A stretch of 64,000 bases of DNA from Cyanobium sp. FACHB-13342. Lineage in GTDB: Bacteria > Cyanobacteriota > Cyanobacteriia > PCC-6307 > Cyanobiaceae. Each line of letters starts with the position of its first letter. Position 1 is the first letter of the stretch. Shown here in pieces: positions 18,764 to 26,971 of the stretch. The position numbers and the translations under genes were made by a program. Where the stretch lies: positions 310,001 to 374,000 of the forward strand of contig NZ_JACJRT010000008.1 of NCBI RefSeq assembly GCF_014697415.1, in the 5' to 3' direction. Under the pieces are notes generated by a model. That model saw only the letters and a list, made by a program, of their open reading frames with translations. It did no database searches and was not told the origin of the DNA.

Positions 18764-19904
18764 GCAGACGGTCTACGTTTTCAGGCTGGCTGTTGTACCC
18801 CATCAGGCCAATCCGCCACACCTTGCCGGCCAGGGCACCGAGACCACCGCCCACCTCGATCCCATGGGTGTTGAGCAGATGCAGGGTGAAGGCCTTGCCA
18901 TCCACTCCCGCGGGGATCCGAACCGTGGTGAGGGTGGGAAGCCGGAGATGCTCCGGAGCATGGAGTTCCAGACCCAGCCGCTCCAGGCCAGCCCAGAGGC
19001 GTTCCGCATTGCGGCGATGGCGAGCCCAGGCCTCATCCAGTCCCTCCTCGGCCAACAGCCGCAGGGCTTCGCGCATGCCGAAATTCATGTTCACCGGAGC
19101 GGTGTGGTGGTACACCCGATCGCTGCCCCAGTACTGGTTCAACAGGGTGACATCGAGGTACCAATTCGGCACCTTGCCTTGGCGAGCCATCATTTTGGCC
19201 TCGGCCCGGGGCCCCATGGTGAAGGGGCCAAGCCCTGGAGGGCAGCTCAGACCTTTCTGACTGCAGCTGTAGGCCAGATCCACCTTCCAGGCGTCGAGAT
19301 AAAGGGGCACGGCGCCAAGGGACGTGACCGTGTCGAGCAGCAACAGGCAGTCGTACTGCCGGCAGAGATCCCCGATGCCCTCCATGGGTTGGCAGATGCC
19401 GGTGGACGTTTCGGCGTGGACAATCGCCAGGATCTTGGGCCGATGGGTGGCCACGGCCTCCTCCAACTCGGCCAGGCTGAAGGCTTCGCCCCAGGGCTTT
19501 TCGATCGTGACGACATTGGCCCGGTAACGGCCAGCCATGTCAGCCAGGCGCAGACCGAAATAGCCCTTCACCGCCACCAGCACGGTGTCGCCGGGCTCGA
19601 TGGTGTTGGCCAGGGTGGCTTCCATGGCGGCACTCCCGGTGCCGCTCATCGGAATGGTGAGGCGATTGTCCGTCTGCCAGGCATAGCGGAGCAGCTCCTG
19701 GACCTCCCCCATCAGCTCGACATAGAGGGGATCGAGGTGACCGATCGGCGTGCGGGCCAGGGCCTGCAGAACGGTGGGATGGGCATTGGAGGGCCCTGGC
19801 CCCAGCAGGAGACGGTCGGGGGTGGCGATCGGACCCAGCGTGCGGCGATGGGCGGAATTGACGGGGGGCAGCACGGGGAGAGAAGCCAAAGCCTGGAGGG
19901 ACAT
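18696..19904 (-). CDS. Class V aminotransferase, serine/alanine-glyoxylate type
   Basis: This PLP aminotransferase of the AGT/SGAT family is likely active in photorespiratory glyoxylate metabolism. The 402 aa include LLLGPGPSNAHPTVL (about 33-47), SGTGSAAMEA (cofactor phosphate loop), HAETSTGI, LLLDTVTSLGAVPL, and the PLP lysine in YSCSQKGLSCPPGLG. It resembles the cyanobacterial alanine/serine-glyoxylate enzymes. It is a single minus-strand gene following apcF, with 36 bases between that hold an inverted repeat. Confidence 0.9.
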   Translation of the reverse strand: MSLQALASLPVLPPVNSAHRRTLGPIATPDRLLLGPGPSNAHPTVLQALARTPIGHLDPLYVELMGEVQELLRYAWQTDNRLTIPMSGTGSAAMEATLANTIEPGDTVLVAVKGYFGLRLADMAGRYRANVVTIEKPWGEAFSLAELEEAVATHRPKILAIVHAETSTGICQPMEGIGDLCRQYDCLLLLDTVTSLGAVPLYLDAWKVDLAYSCSQKGLSCPPGLGPFTMGPRAEAKMMARQGKVPNWYLDVTLLNQYWGSDRVYHHTAPVNMNFGMREALRLLAEEGLDEAWARHRRNAERLWAGLERLGLELHAPEHLRLPTLTTVRIPAGVDGKAFTLHLLNTHGIEVGGGLGALAGKVWRIGLMGYNSQPENVDRLLNLFESELPAFHPAASPAAVAV

Positions 19905-19925
19905 GCAATCGTTTGGAGCCTAAAC

Positions 19926-19942
19926 AGCAGCCAGGGGCTGCT
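19926..19942 (-). terminator. Possible weak terminator after apcF
   Basis: A perfect 7-bp inverted repeat (AGCAGCC/GGCTGCT, 3-base loop) sits at the apcF stop codon and is followed on the minus strand by a short GTTTAG. The T-run is poor, so partial read-through into the aminotransferase gene is possible. Confidence 0.35.
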
Positions 19943-20459
19943 ATCGGGCGCGCACGTTGGTGGCTCCAAGCCCCCTGCAGAGATGCTCAAAGGGCACCCG
20001 CACCACTGCGGTGGCGGTCACGCCGGCGTCCAGGAGCATCTCGCACACCACATCGGCGAGCAGGGCGATGCTGCGCACCGTGGGACCCGTGGGCACCCCG
20101 AGGCTCTTGTAGGTGTCGTCGAGCCCATTCAGAACGCGCTCATTGAGAATGGTGGCGTCGTCAGCAATGAGCGCATAGCTGGCGTAACGCAGGAAGTAAT
20201 CCATATCCCGCAGGCAGGCCGACAGCCGCCGGGTGGTGTAGGCGTTGCCTCCGGGCAGGATCAATTCGGGATCGGCCAGCCAGAGGCGCTGGGCGGCCTC
20301 GCGCACGATCGCGGCGGCCTCGCGGTTGATCAGCTCCACCGCCGCCAGACGCACTTCAGCCTCGGAGTAGTAGGCGGAGATCCGGTCGATGGCATCCCGG
20401 TCCAGATAGCGGCCCAGCTGGTCATAACGGCCAATCAGACCGGTGATGGCATCGCGCAT
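19941..20459 (-). CDS. apcF: Allophycocyanin beta-18 subunit
   Basis: ApcF is a minor phycobilisome-core subunit that replaces one ApcB in the trimers with the linker ApcE and helps pass energy to photosystem II. The ATG at 20457-20459 gives 172 aa starting MRDAITGLIGRYDQ. The chromophore Cys lies in RRLSACLRDMDYFLRYASY, with the downstream LNGLDDTYKSLGVPTGPTVR. The beginning and the ACLRDMDYFLRYASYAL stretch fit ApcF better than ApcB. The longer frame to 20486 adds nine residues and is less likely. It is divergent from glnA across a 208-base region. Confidence 0.93.
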   Translation of the reverse strand: MRDAITGLIGRYDQLGRYLDRDAIDRISAYYSEAEVRLAAVELINREAAAIVREAAQRLWLADPELILPGGNAYTTRRLSACLRDMDYFLRYASYALIADDATILNERVLNGLDDTYKSLGVPTGPTVRSIALLADVVCEMLLDAGVTATAVVRVPFEHLCRGLGATNVRAR

Positions 20460-20581
20460 GGCGGAATTGAATCGACGCACCTGCACCGGAAGCTAGCACT
20501 CACATTCGGCCAGATCCCAGGCCAGGGGCGCGTTTTGGGCAAAGTGACAGAAACGGTTACGCAAGCAGCACCCCGCGATTG

Positions 20582-20623
20582 GTAGCAAGCGCTACATAGT
20601 GGTGCCCCGGCGATCCGTACCGT
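20582..20623 (+). promoter_or_regulatory. NtcA-activated promoter of glnA
   Basis: A perfect GTA-N8-TAC box (20582-20595) is followed after exactly 22 bases by TACCGT (20618-20623), which fits the TAN3T -10 element. This is the canonical class II NtcA promoter layout of cyanobacterial nitrogen-assimilation genes. Transcription should begin near 20630, leaving a leader of about 38 bases before the glnA ATG. Confidence 0.92.
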
Positions 20624-20667
20624 CCCGCCACGCCGCATTCCGGCCGGCACCCACCCCTCTGTTCGTC

Positions 20668-22086
20668 ATGGCCAAAACAGCCCAGGACGTCCTCCGTCAG
20701 ATCAAAGACGAAGGCATTGAGCTGATCGACCTCAAGTTCGTTGATCTCCATGGCAAGTGGCAGCACCTCACCGTCTGCAACGATCTGATCGACGAAGCCG
20801 CCTTCACCGATGGCGTGGCCTTTGACGGCTCCTCAATCCGCGGCTGGAAGGCCATCAATGAATCGGATATGGCCATGGTGCCGGATCCGAACACGGCCTG
20901 GATTGATCCGTTTTACAGCCACAAAACCCTCAGCCTGATCTGCTCGATTCAGGAGCCCCGCAGTGGCCAGCCCTACGCCCGCTGCCCCCGTGCCCTGGCC
21001 CAGAAGGCCCTCAACTATCTCGGCTCCACCGGCATCGCCGACACGGCCTACTTCGGTCCGGAGCCCGAGTTTTTCGTGTTTGACGATGTGCGCTACACCT
21101 CGGGCAGTGGCAGCAGCTTCTACAGCGTCGACTCGATCGAAGCCCCCTGGAACACGGCCCGCCTCGAGGAGGGCGGCAACCTGGCCTACAAGATCCAGCT
21201 GAAGGAGGGCTACTTCCCGGTTGCCCCCAACGACACGCTGCAGGACATGCGCACCGAGATGCTGCTCACCATGGGCAGCTTGGGGGTGCCGATTGAAAAG
21301 CAGCACCACGAAGTGGCCACGGCCCAGCACGAGCTGGGGATCAAGTTTGCCGAGCTGATCAGCGCAGCCGACAACGTGATGATTTACAAGTACGTGGTGC
21401 GCAACGTGGCGCGGAAGTACGGCAAGACGGCCACGTTCATGCCCAAGCCCGTGTTCGCCGACAATGGCAGTGGCATGCACGTGCACCAAAGCCTCTGGAA
21501 GGGTGGCAACCCCCTGTTCTTCGGCGAAGGCACCTACGCCAACCTCTCTCAGACAGCCCGCTGGTACATCGGCGGCCTGCTCAAGCACGCCCCCAGCTTC
21601 CTGGCCTTCACCAACCCCACCACCAACAGCTACAAGCGTTTGGTGCCGGGCTTTGAGGCTCCCGTGAACCTGGTGTACTCCCAGGGCAACCGTTCGGCCG
21701 CCGTGCGCATCCCCCTCACCGGCCCCAGTCCCAAGGCCAAGCGACTGGAGTTCCGCTCCGGCGATGCCCTCTCCAATCCCTATCTGGGCTTTGCCGCCAT
21801 GCTCATGGCCGGCATCGACGGCATCAAGAATCAGATCGATCCGGGCGATGGCACGGACGTCGACCTGTTTGAGCTCTCGGCTGAGGAGCTCGCCAAGATC
21901 TCCACAGTGCCCGCTTCCCTCAACGGCGCCCTCGAAGCCCTCGATGCCGACAAGGACTACCTGCTGGCCGGTGGCGTCTTCACCGAAGACTTCATCAACA
22001 ACTGGATCGCCCTCAAATACGAGGAGGTGCAGCAGCTGCGCCAGCGGCCCCACCCCCACGAGTACGTGATGTACTACGACGCCTGA
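20668..22086 (+). CDS. glnA: Glutamine synthetase type I
   Basis: GlnA makes glutamine from glutamate, ammonia and ATP, the entry point of ammonium in cyanobacteria. From the ATG at 20668 the protein is 472 aa, standard for dodecameric GSI. It has the beta-grasp start [17 protein letters not shown], the metal/ATP region [19 protein letters not shown] (about 265-285), and the NRSAAVRIP loop. The open frame reaches back to 20599, through the predicted transcription start, so the shorter start is right. The gene is monocistronic: NtcA promoter upstream, strong terminator downstream. Confidence 0.98.
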   Translation: MAKTAQDVLRQIKDEGIELIDLKFVDLHGKWQHLTVCNDLIDEAAFTDGVAFDGSSIRGWKAINESDMAMVPDPNTAWIDPFYSHKTLSLICSIQEPRSGQPYARCPRALAQKALNYLGSTGIADTAYFGPEPEFFVFDDVRYTSGSGSSFYSVDSIEAPWNTARLEEGGNLAYKIQLKEGYFPVAPNDTLQDMRTEMLLTMGSLGVPIEKQHHEVATAQHELGIKFAELISAADNVMIYKYVVRNVARKYGKTATFMPKPVFADNGSGMHVHQSLWKGGNPLFFGEGTYANLSQTARWYIGGLLKHAPSFLAFTNPTTNSYKRLVPGFEAPVNLVYSQGNRSAAVRIPLTGPSPKAKRLEFRSGDALSNPYLGFAAMLMAGIDGIKNQIDPGDGTDVDLFELSAEELAKISTVPASLNGALEALDADKDYLLAGGVFTEDFINNWIALKYEEVQQLRQRPHPHEYVMYYDA

Positions 22087-22128
22087 TCCCAAGGCCCGCT
22101 CAGGACCCGTAGTCCGATGACACAGCCC

Positions 22129-22156
22129 AAGCCCTGGTTAACGCCAGGGCTTTTTT
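22129..22156 (+). terminator. Rho-independent terminator of glnA
   Basis: A perfect 9-bp stem (AAGCCCTGG 22129-22137 / CCAGGGCTT 22144-22152) with a 6-base loop runs into a T-run ending at 22156, 42 bases after the glnA stop. Confidence 0.92.
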
Positions 22157-22195
22157 GTGCCTGGCCTACGACAACCAAAGTCAGAACAACGGGGC

Positions 22196-22426
22196 TCAGC
22201 GGTGGCGCAGTTGGGCAATGGCGCTGTCGTGCAGGTGCTTCTCGCGAGCCTGGCGCCTGGCCCAGGCCTCCATCTGGTGCACCACATCGCCGGCGGGGTT
22301 GAGGTCGTGGTGCTGGGTGATCTGGGCCAGCTCGGCGGCATGCAGGCGCGCGGCGTGGGCGTGTTGGCGGCTCCAGGTCTGAAATTCGGGATCGGGAGCC
22401 AGCGGCTGAAAACGGGAGTCGTCCAT
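22196..22426 (-). CDS. Small hypothetical protein beside glnA, 76 aa
   Basis: An AGGAGG ribosome-binding site lies seven bases before the ATG at 22424-22426. The product is soluble and helical, rich in His, Gln, Ala and Arg (for example SRQHAHAARLHAAEL and MEAWARRQAREKHL), with no membrane segment or recognisable domain. It faces glnA tail to tail, with the glnA terminator between. A perfect NtcA-type box lies 42-55 bases before its start codon, where NtcA would cover the core promoter. A size like the glutamine-synthetase inactivating factors is suggestive, but I see no sequence match to IF7 or IF17. Confidence 0.6.
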   Translation of the reverse strand: MDDSRFQPLAPDPEFQTWSRQHAHAARLHAAELAQITQHHDLNPAGDVVHQMEAWARRQAREKHLHDSAIAQLRHR

Positions 22427-22467
22427 GGAGCCTCCTGGATCTGTGGGATCAGCATGGGTCCATTTCT

Positions 22468-22481
22468 GTAGCGGTTGCTAC
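22468..22481. promoter_or_regulatory. Second perfect NtcA-type box (GTA-N8-TAC)
   Basis: The palindromic half-sites GTA (22468-22470) and TAC (22479-22481) flank eight bases. On the plus strand a weak -10 candidate (GACGTT, 22503-22508) follows after 21 bases, 55 bases before the methyltransferase start, so activation of that gene is possible. On the minus strand the box lies only 42 bases before the small 76-aa gene, too near for activation but well placed for repression. Confidence 0.6.
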
Positions 22482-22562
22482 GAAAGCGGCCAAGCTTCAC
22501 AGGACGTTGCAGGCGCGGTCGCCAGCCAGATCCGCTGAAATGGGGGTCGCCTCGCTCGACCC

Positions 22563-23621
22563 ATGCCTGATCAGCTCACCAAGCTGGCTTACCAAACCCT
22601 GCAGCAGGGCAAGGCTTTGCTGGGGGTCACCCACAAGGAAGTCAGCACGCGGCTGATGGGCCTGCTGGCACCCGAAGGCAGCCCCAAGACGGTGCCGGTA
22701 CCGCCGGAATTGCTGGGCCGGCTGAAGCAGGCCATGGATGCCCTGCATGAGCGCGACTGGCAGGAGGCCGAACAGGGGCTCTATCCGGCATCGCTGTTGT
22801 TTGATGCCCCCTGGCTCGATTGGGCCAGCCGCTATCCCCTGGTTTGGCTGGATATGCCCAGCACCTGGAGCCGGCGCATGGAGCGCAACGTGCGCGACCT
22901 GCCGCGCAGCATCGATCCCGAGGACTTCCCCGACTACTACCTCCAGAATTTCCATCACCAGACCGACGGCTACCTGAGCGACCACTCCGCCGCCCTCTAC
23001 GACCTGCAGGTCGAAATTCTGTTCAACGGCACAGCCGATCCGATGCGGCGCCGGGTGCTGGCTCCGCTCCTACGGGGTGTCCGGGCCTTCCCGGACCGCC
23101 CGGCGGGGCAGATCCGGGTGCTGGATGTGGCCACAGGCACCGGCCGCACCCTGCGTCAGATCCGCGGCGCCCTGCCCAAGGCCCAACTGTTTGGCCTCGA
23201 TCTCTCCAGCGCCTATCTGCGTCAGGCCAACAAATGGCTCAGTCAGTTGCCGGGGGAGCTGCCCCAGCTGGTGCAGGGGAATGGGGAGTGCATGCCCTTT
23301 GCCGAGGGCACATTCCAGGGGCTCACCTGCGTCTTCCTGTTCCATGAACTGCCCGGTGAGGCCCGCCAAAACGTGCTGCAGGACGCGTTCCGGGTGCTGG
23401 AACCGGGTGGGGTCGTGGTGCTGGCCGACTCCGTGCAGCTGGCCGATTCACCCCAGTTCAGCGCCGTGATGGAAAACTTCCGGCGGGTGTTCCACGAGCC
23501 CTACTACCGCGACTACATCAGCGACGACATCGAAGGGCGACTGCGCCGTTGCGGGTTTGAGGGAATCACCGCCGAGACCCATTTCATGACCCGGGTCTGG
23601 ACGGCGCGCAAACCCCGCTAA
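22563..23621 (+). CDS. Class I SAM-dependent methyltransferase
   Basis: The 352-aa protein has a cyanobacterial N-terminal region of about 175 residues (with YPLVWLDMPSTWSRRMERN) followed by a Rossmann methyltransferase: motif I VLDVATGTGRTL (near 185), acidic motif II LFGLDLSSAYL, and motif III/post-I FRVLEPGGVVVLADSVQL. It resembles UbiE/COQ5-like enzymes but the acceptor is unknown. The gene is preceded by an NtcA-type box and converges with a small minus-strand gene, the stops overlapping by four bases. Confidence 0.83.
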   Translation: MPDQLTKLAYQTLQQGKALLGVTHKEVSTRLMGLLAPEGSPKTVPVPPELLGRLKQAMDALHERDWQEAEQGLYPASLLFDAPWLDWASRYPLVWLDMPSTWSRRMERNVRDLPRSIDPEDFPDYYLQNFHHQTDGYLSDHSAALYDLQVEILFNGTADPMRRRVLAPLLRGVRAFPDRPAGQIRVLDVATGTGRTLRQIRGALPKAQLFGLDLSSAYLRQANKWLSQLPGELPQLVQGNGECMPFAEGTFQGLTCVFLFHELPGEARQNVLQDAFRVLEPGGVVVLADSVQLADSPQFSAVMENFRRVFHEPYYRDYISDDIEGRLRRCGFEGITAETHFMTRVWTARKPR

Positions 23622-23887
23622 CGCTTCAGGCACCAGGCCAGCAGCAGACCGGCGGTGGCCCAACGCAGCCCCCGCCAAAACAGCACGTCCTGGCGATGCG
23701 GTGGGGCCAGCTCGGGCGGCAGGGGATCGAGCAGCCGTTGGGTCAACGCCAGCCGCTGCTGCTGTCGCCGCAGGGTCACCCCCGAACTGTTGGCCGTCAG
23801 GGAGGCCTGGGTGAGCAGGCCATCCAGCAGGTGCAGGAGCCGGATCGGCTGTCGTACGGCATGGTGGCCGAGGGGTCTCAACGGCAT
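23618..23887 (-). CDS. Small hypothetical protein with C-terminal membrane helix, 89 aa
   Basis: No named domain is visible. The N-terminal 65 residues are Leu/Gln/Arg-rich and probably helical; the last 20 (FWRGLRWATAGLLLAWCLKR) form a likely tail anchor. Its ATG overlaps head to head with the ATG of the plus-strand gene at 23886, so one of the two starts may be annotated too far upstream. The stop overlaps the methyltransferase stop. I give it moderate support from composition and packing only. Confidence 0.5.
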   Translation of the reverse strand: MPLRPLGHHAVRQPIRLLHLLDGLLTQASLTANSSGVTLRRQQQRLALTQRLLDPLPPELAPPHRQDVLFWRGLRWATAGLLLAWCLKR

Positions 23888-24275
23888 GGCCCGCTCCCAG
23901 CGTCAGGGGTGTGGCATCAGGATGGGGCCTTCCTCCGGCAAACGTCCAGTGTCCACGCCCCTGGCAAAGCCCCAACGCAGCTGGCCGGAGGGCTCCCTGG
24001 AGCAGGCCGTGGCTCTGCAGCGGCTCCTGGCCATCGGCGATCGCGACTGGCATGCCCTCAAGGCCCAACGTTCGCGCCGAGGTGCGGAACAGCTGGCTGC
24101 GGCGCTGGTGGTGTTGCTCAGCGGGGACGATCCCGGGGCTCCCCAGCCCAGCCCAGCTCGGCTTGAGGCGATCGCCCTGGTGGAACATGGCCTGGGCTGG
24201 CTCCGGGCTGAGGTCAGCGACCCCGGTTGCCCCAGCCACCGGCCAGCGACAACAATTCCGCCCGCTGACGGCTGA
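23886..24275 (+). CDS. Conserved cyanobacterial hypothetical protein (DUF6439-like)
   Basis: The convincing part is residues 38-115 (SLEQAVALQRLLAIGDRDWH, then KAQRSRRGAEQLAAALVVLL and EAIALVEHGLGWLRAEVSDP), a short helical family I recall in picocyanobacteria as DUF6439; the family name is from memory. The ATG at 23886 gives 129 aa, but a GTG at 23949 would start closer to the conserved part and avoid the head-to-head overlap with the minus-strand gene. The 3' end overlaps the convergent ATPase gene by 62 bases. Confidence 0.6.
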   Translation: MARSQRQGCGIRMGPSSGKRPVSTPLAKPQRSWPEGSLEQAVALQRLLAIGDRDWHALKAQRSRRGAEQLAAALVVLLSGDDPGAPQPSPARLEAIALVEHGLGWLRAEVSDPGCPSHRPATTIPPADG

Positions 24276-24651
24276 CCGCTAATTGCAGGCGATTGCCCCG
24301 TTGGCTCCAGCGCACGTCGTCAAAACAGTGGTGAATCAGAAACAGGCCTCGGCCGCTGGCGGCATCCAGCTGTTCGGGCAGGGTTGTGGTGCGGGATGCA
24401 GCGGGGAGGCCAGGCCCCTCATCCTGCACCTGCCACACCAGCCAACGGGGCGTTTCAATCCGACGCACCCGCAGACACTTGGACGGATCGCAATCGTTGC
24501 CATGGCGCACGGCATTCACCAGGGCCTCCTGCAGGCCCAGCTGCACCTGGCTCTGCAGCTGCAAACTGCGCACGGGCTCGATCAGCAACTCCAGCAGCGG
24601 CGCCAGCTGCAGGGTGGAGGGGGTGATGAAATCCGACCAGCGCAGCGCCAT
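24214..24651 (-). CDS. RsbW-like anti-sigma-type ATPase domain protein
   Basis: This 145-aa protein is a stand-alone GHKL/HATPase_c_2 domain. It has the N-box in QEALVNAVRHGN (about 55-66), the G1-like QDEGPGLP (about 90-97) and the G2-like GRGLFLIHHCFD (about 115-126). Such proteins are serine kinases or anti-sigma factors that act with STAS antagonists in partner switching. The ATG at 24649-24651 gives a normal start. The upstream GUN4 gene ends 55 bases away on the same strand, so they may be co-transcribed. A STAS protein is encoded separately at 55450-55794. Confidence 0.83.
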   Translation of the reverse strand: MALRWSDFITPSTLQLAPLLELLIEPVRSLQLQSQVQLGLQEALVNAVRHGNDCDPSKCLRVRRIETPRWLVWQVQDEGPGLPAASRTTTLPEQLDAASGRGLFLIHHCFDDVRWSQRGNRLQLAVSRQRAELLSLAGGWGNRGR

Positions 24652-24706
24652 TCGGCCCGGATCCGCAGGGTCCGGTTTGACCCTACGCCGTGGCCGGCCC
24701 CCTGAC

Positions 24707-25435
24707 TCAGGCCTTGATGCGCTGTTGCAGAGCCGGATGGCGCAGCAGGGCATCCATCAGACGAACGCCGCGCAACTGATTCACCAGCGGCATGTGACCC
24801 TCCGGGGCGTCGATCGACCACTGGAAGGAGCCTGGGTAGCGGGTCCACAGGCCCCCATCCTTCCAGCCCAACTTGGGCCACAGCAGCTCCCAGCGGCCGT
24901 TGCAGCTGGCCAGCAAGGTTCCCTGCACGGAAAAGCCGAACCGGCCTTGGGAGTAACACACCCACAGCCGATCGAGACTGTCGAGATCGGCCGAGGGCAT
25001 GGGCGGCACCTCGCTGTAATAGACGTAGCCGCGTCGCACGGCGTCGGCCCCCGCCAGCTCCCGCAGCAGGGCACTGGTGAGCCGATCGGCCTCCTCAAAG
25101 CGCTGGGCCATCAGGGCCCGCTCCAGCGGGGCGTAGTCGAGACCACAGGCCGACACGGTGGCCAGCCAGCCGTCGGGGTAGCGGCTGAGAAAGTCGGCCC
25201 GCAACCCATCCCCCTCCTCCAGCAGCATCTGGATCAGGAAGCCTGCGGCCCAGTCATCGCCGGTGGCATCCAGGCCTGCGAGATGGTCCGCAATCAGGGG
25301 CCGCAGTTCCTGGCGACGGGTCTGCAGGGTGGCAACCAGGGAACGGCGTTGACGGCCGTTGGCGGCCTGGAAGCGCTCCAGCAGGGCGCCTGGACTGGCG
25401 GTAGCGGTGGCGGTGACCGGAGGTCCGGAAAGCAT
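24707..25435 (-). CDS. GUN4-domain protein
   Basis: GUN4 binds protoporphyrin IX and Mg-protoporphyrin and stimulates Mg-chelatase in chlorophyll synthesis. The 242-aa product has an N-terminal helical bundle (about 15-95) as in Synechocystis Gun4, then the GUN4 core: DYAPLERALMAQRFEEADRL, LDRLWVCYSQGRFGFSVQ (about 155-172) and PGSFQWSIDAPEGHMPL. The ATG at 25433-25435 is preferred to the one at 25477. It may be the genuine Gun4 or one of the paralogous GUN4-domain proteins that cyanobacteria carry. Confidence 0.88.
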   Translation of the reverse strand: MLSGPPVTATATASPGALLERFQAANGRQRRSLVATLQTRRQELRPLIADHLAGLDATGDDWAAGFLIQMLLEEGDGLRADFLSRYPDGWLATVSACGLDYAPLERALMAQRFEEADRLTSALLRELAGADAVRRGYVYYSEVPPMPSADLDSLDRLWVCYSQGRFGFSVQGTLLASCNGRWELLWPKLGWKDGGLWTRYPGSFQWSIDAPEGHMPLVNQLRGVRLMDALLRHPALQQRIKA

Positions 25436-25503
25436 GGAAGGGAGGCCGAGCCTGAAGCGGTGCCAGCGTGGGCCCACTATGTCAGCAGAGATCCTCGTCA
25501 GTG

Positions 25504-26571
25504 ATGCCGGGCGCCAGCCCCCCCCTCCCTGTGGATGCCTTCCTGTCCAACGCGGGGCCGGTGGTGGATGTGCGCAGCCCGCAGGAATTCGCCCAGGGAC
25601 ATATCCCGGGGGCCCACAACCTGCCCCTGTTCAGCAATGACGAAAGGGCCCAGGTGGGCACCTGTTACAAGCAGGCTGGGCGCGGGGCCGCCGTGCAGCT
25701 CGGCCTGGAGTTGGTCGGCCCCAAGCTTGCGTCCCTGGGCCGCAGTCTCAGCACCCTGGTACAGGGGGAGCAGCCCCTGCGGATCCACTGTTGGCGGGGA
25801 GGCATGCGGTCGGGCAGCGTGGCGTGGCTGGCCGCCAGCTTGGACCTGCCGGTGCTGGTGCTCGACGGGGGGTACAAGGCCTACCGACGCTGGGTCTTGG
25901 CCACATTTGAGCGGCCTTGGCCCCTGTTGATTCTGGGCGGACGCACCGGCACGGGCAAAACGGATCTACTGCTGGCCCTGCGAGACCAGGGCGCCGCCGT
26001 GGTCGACCTGGAGGGGTTGGCCCATCACCGGGGCAGCAGCTTCGGCGGCTTGGGGTTGCCTGACCAGCCCAGCACGGAGCACTACGAGAACCGGCTGGCC
26101 ATGGCCCTGCAGGCCCTGCAGGGGCGTGGGCCGATCTGGCTGGAAGCCGAGAGTGCCCAGGTGGGTCGTTGCCGCATCCCCAACGGTCTCTGGCGGCAGA
26201 TGGGGACAGCCCCGGCGATTGAGATTCTGCGTCCCCTGCAGGAACGGCTGGACCAGCTCGTGGCCGTCTACGGCGGCCAAGGGCAGGCCCCCCTCCGGGA
26301 AGCCACCGAACGCATCGCCCGGCGGTTGGGCCCCCAGCGCACGGCAGCGGCCCTGGAGGCGATCGACCGCAGCGACTGGGCCGGAGCCTGCCTGCAGATG
26401 CTCGATTACTACGACCGCTGCTACGACCATGAGATGGGTCGCCGGGACCATCCGGTACGGGCCTGCTTTGATCTGACCGGGATGGAGCCGAAGGTCGCAG
26501 CCCTGCGGCTGCTGCAGGATCCATCCTGTGGGTTGCGCCCCGGAACGGAGGGCTTCGGGGCTGACTCCTAG
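25504..26571 (+). CDS. mnmH: tRNA 2-selenouridine synthase
   Basis: MnmH replaces sulfur by selenium in 2-thiouridine at the wobble position, through a geranylated intermediate. From the ATG at 25504 it is 355 aa. The N-terminal rhodanese domain has VVDVRSPQEFAQGHIPGAHN and the catalytic Cys in IHCWRGGMRSGS; the C-terminal P-loop domain has GGRTGTGKTDLL. The classical MnmH residues EHYENRLA and WLEAES are present. No selD (selenophosphate synthase) is in the window, so selenium use cannot be confirmed here. Confidence 0.9.
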   Translation: MPGASPPLPVDAFLSNAGPVVDVRSPQEFAQGHIPGAHNLPLFSNDERAQVGTCYKQAGRGAAVQLGLELVGPKLASLGRSLSTLVQGEQPLRIHCWRGGMRSGSVAWLAASLDLPVLVLDGGYKAYRRWVLATFERPWPLLILGGRTGTGKTDLLLALRDQGAAVVDLEGLAHHRGSSFGGLGLPDQPSTEHYENRLAMALQALQGRGPIWLEAESAQVGRCRIPNGLWRQMGTAPAIEILRPLQERLDQLVAVYGGQGQAPLREATERIARRLGPQRTAAALEAIDRSDWAGACLQMLDYYDRCYDHEMGRRDHPVRACFDLTGMEPKVAALRLLQDPSCGLRPGTEGFGADS

Positions 26572-26595
26572 GATTGATTTTTGTCCCCTCTTGCC

Positions 26596-26967
26596 ATGGG
26601 CGCCGCCATTCAGTTCTTCCGTGGAGTGGATGAGCCGGTCGTGCCCGACATCCGCCTGACGCGCTCAAGGGATGGGCGCACGGGTCAGGCCCTGTTCGTA
26701 TTCGAAGAGCCCGATGCCCTGGCACCCGAAACCATGGGGGACATCACGGGCATGTTTCTGGTGGACGAGGAAGGGGAACTGGTGAGCCGGGAGGTGAAGG
26801 CGCGCTTCGTCAACGGCAAGGCCAGCGCCTTGGAGTGCACCTACACCTGGAAAACCACCGAAGACTTCGATCGCTTCATGCGATTCGCCCAGCGTTACGC
26901 CGAGAGTCACGATCTCGGTTTCTCCGGCAACCAGGGCGAAGATCAGGGGGAGCAGGACGAGGCCTGA
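26596..26967 (+). CDS. psb28: Photosystem II assembly protein Psb28
   Basis: Psb28 binds the cytoplasmic side of CP47 and cytochrome b559 in photosystem II assembly intermediates. The ATG at 26596 gives 123 aa with the family sequence [40 protein letters not shown] and [20 protein letters not shown]; the C-terminus is a short acidic tail. No signal peptide is present, as expected. It sits 24 bases after mnmH and four bases before the first AI-2E-family gene. Confidence 0.96.
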   Translation: MGAAIQFFRGVDEPVVPDIRLTRSRDGRTGQALFVFEEPDALAPETMGDITGMFLVDEEGELVSREVKARFVNGKASALECTYTWKTTEDFDRFMRFAQRYAESHDLGFSGNQGEDQGEQDEA

Positions 26968-26971
26968 TCCC

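Noticed and set aside
18729-20585. Plus-strand open frame of 618 codons opposite the aminotransferase and apcF
   Set aside because: It runs antisense through two clear genes and into the glnA NtcA promoter region.
20596-20667. Possible glutamine riboswitch in the glnA leader
   Set aside because: The predicted leader is only about 38 bases after the NtcA-type -10, too short, and I see no matching conserved core.
22196-22426. Naming the 76-aa gene gifA (glutamine synthetase inactivating factor)
   Set aside because: Size and context fit, but no sequence resemblance to IF7/IF17 is visible, so it is left as hypothetical.
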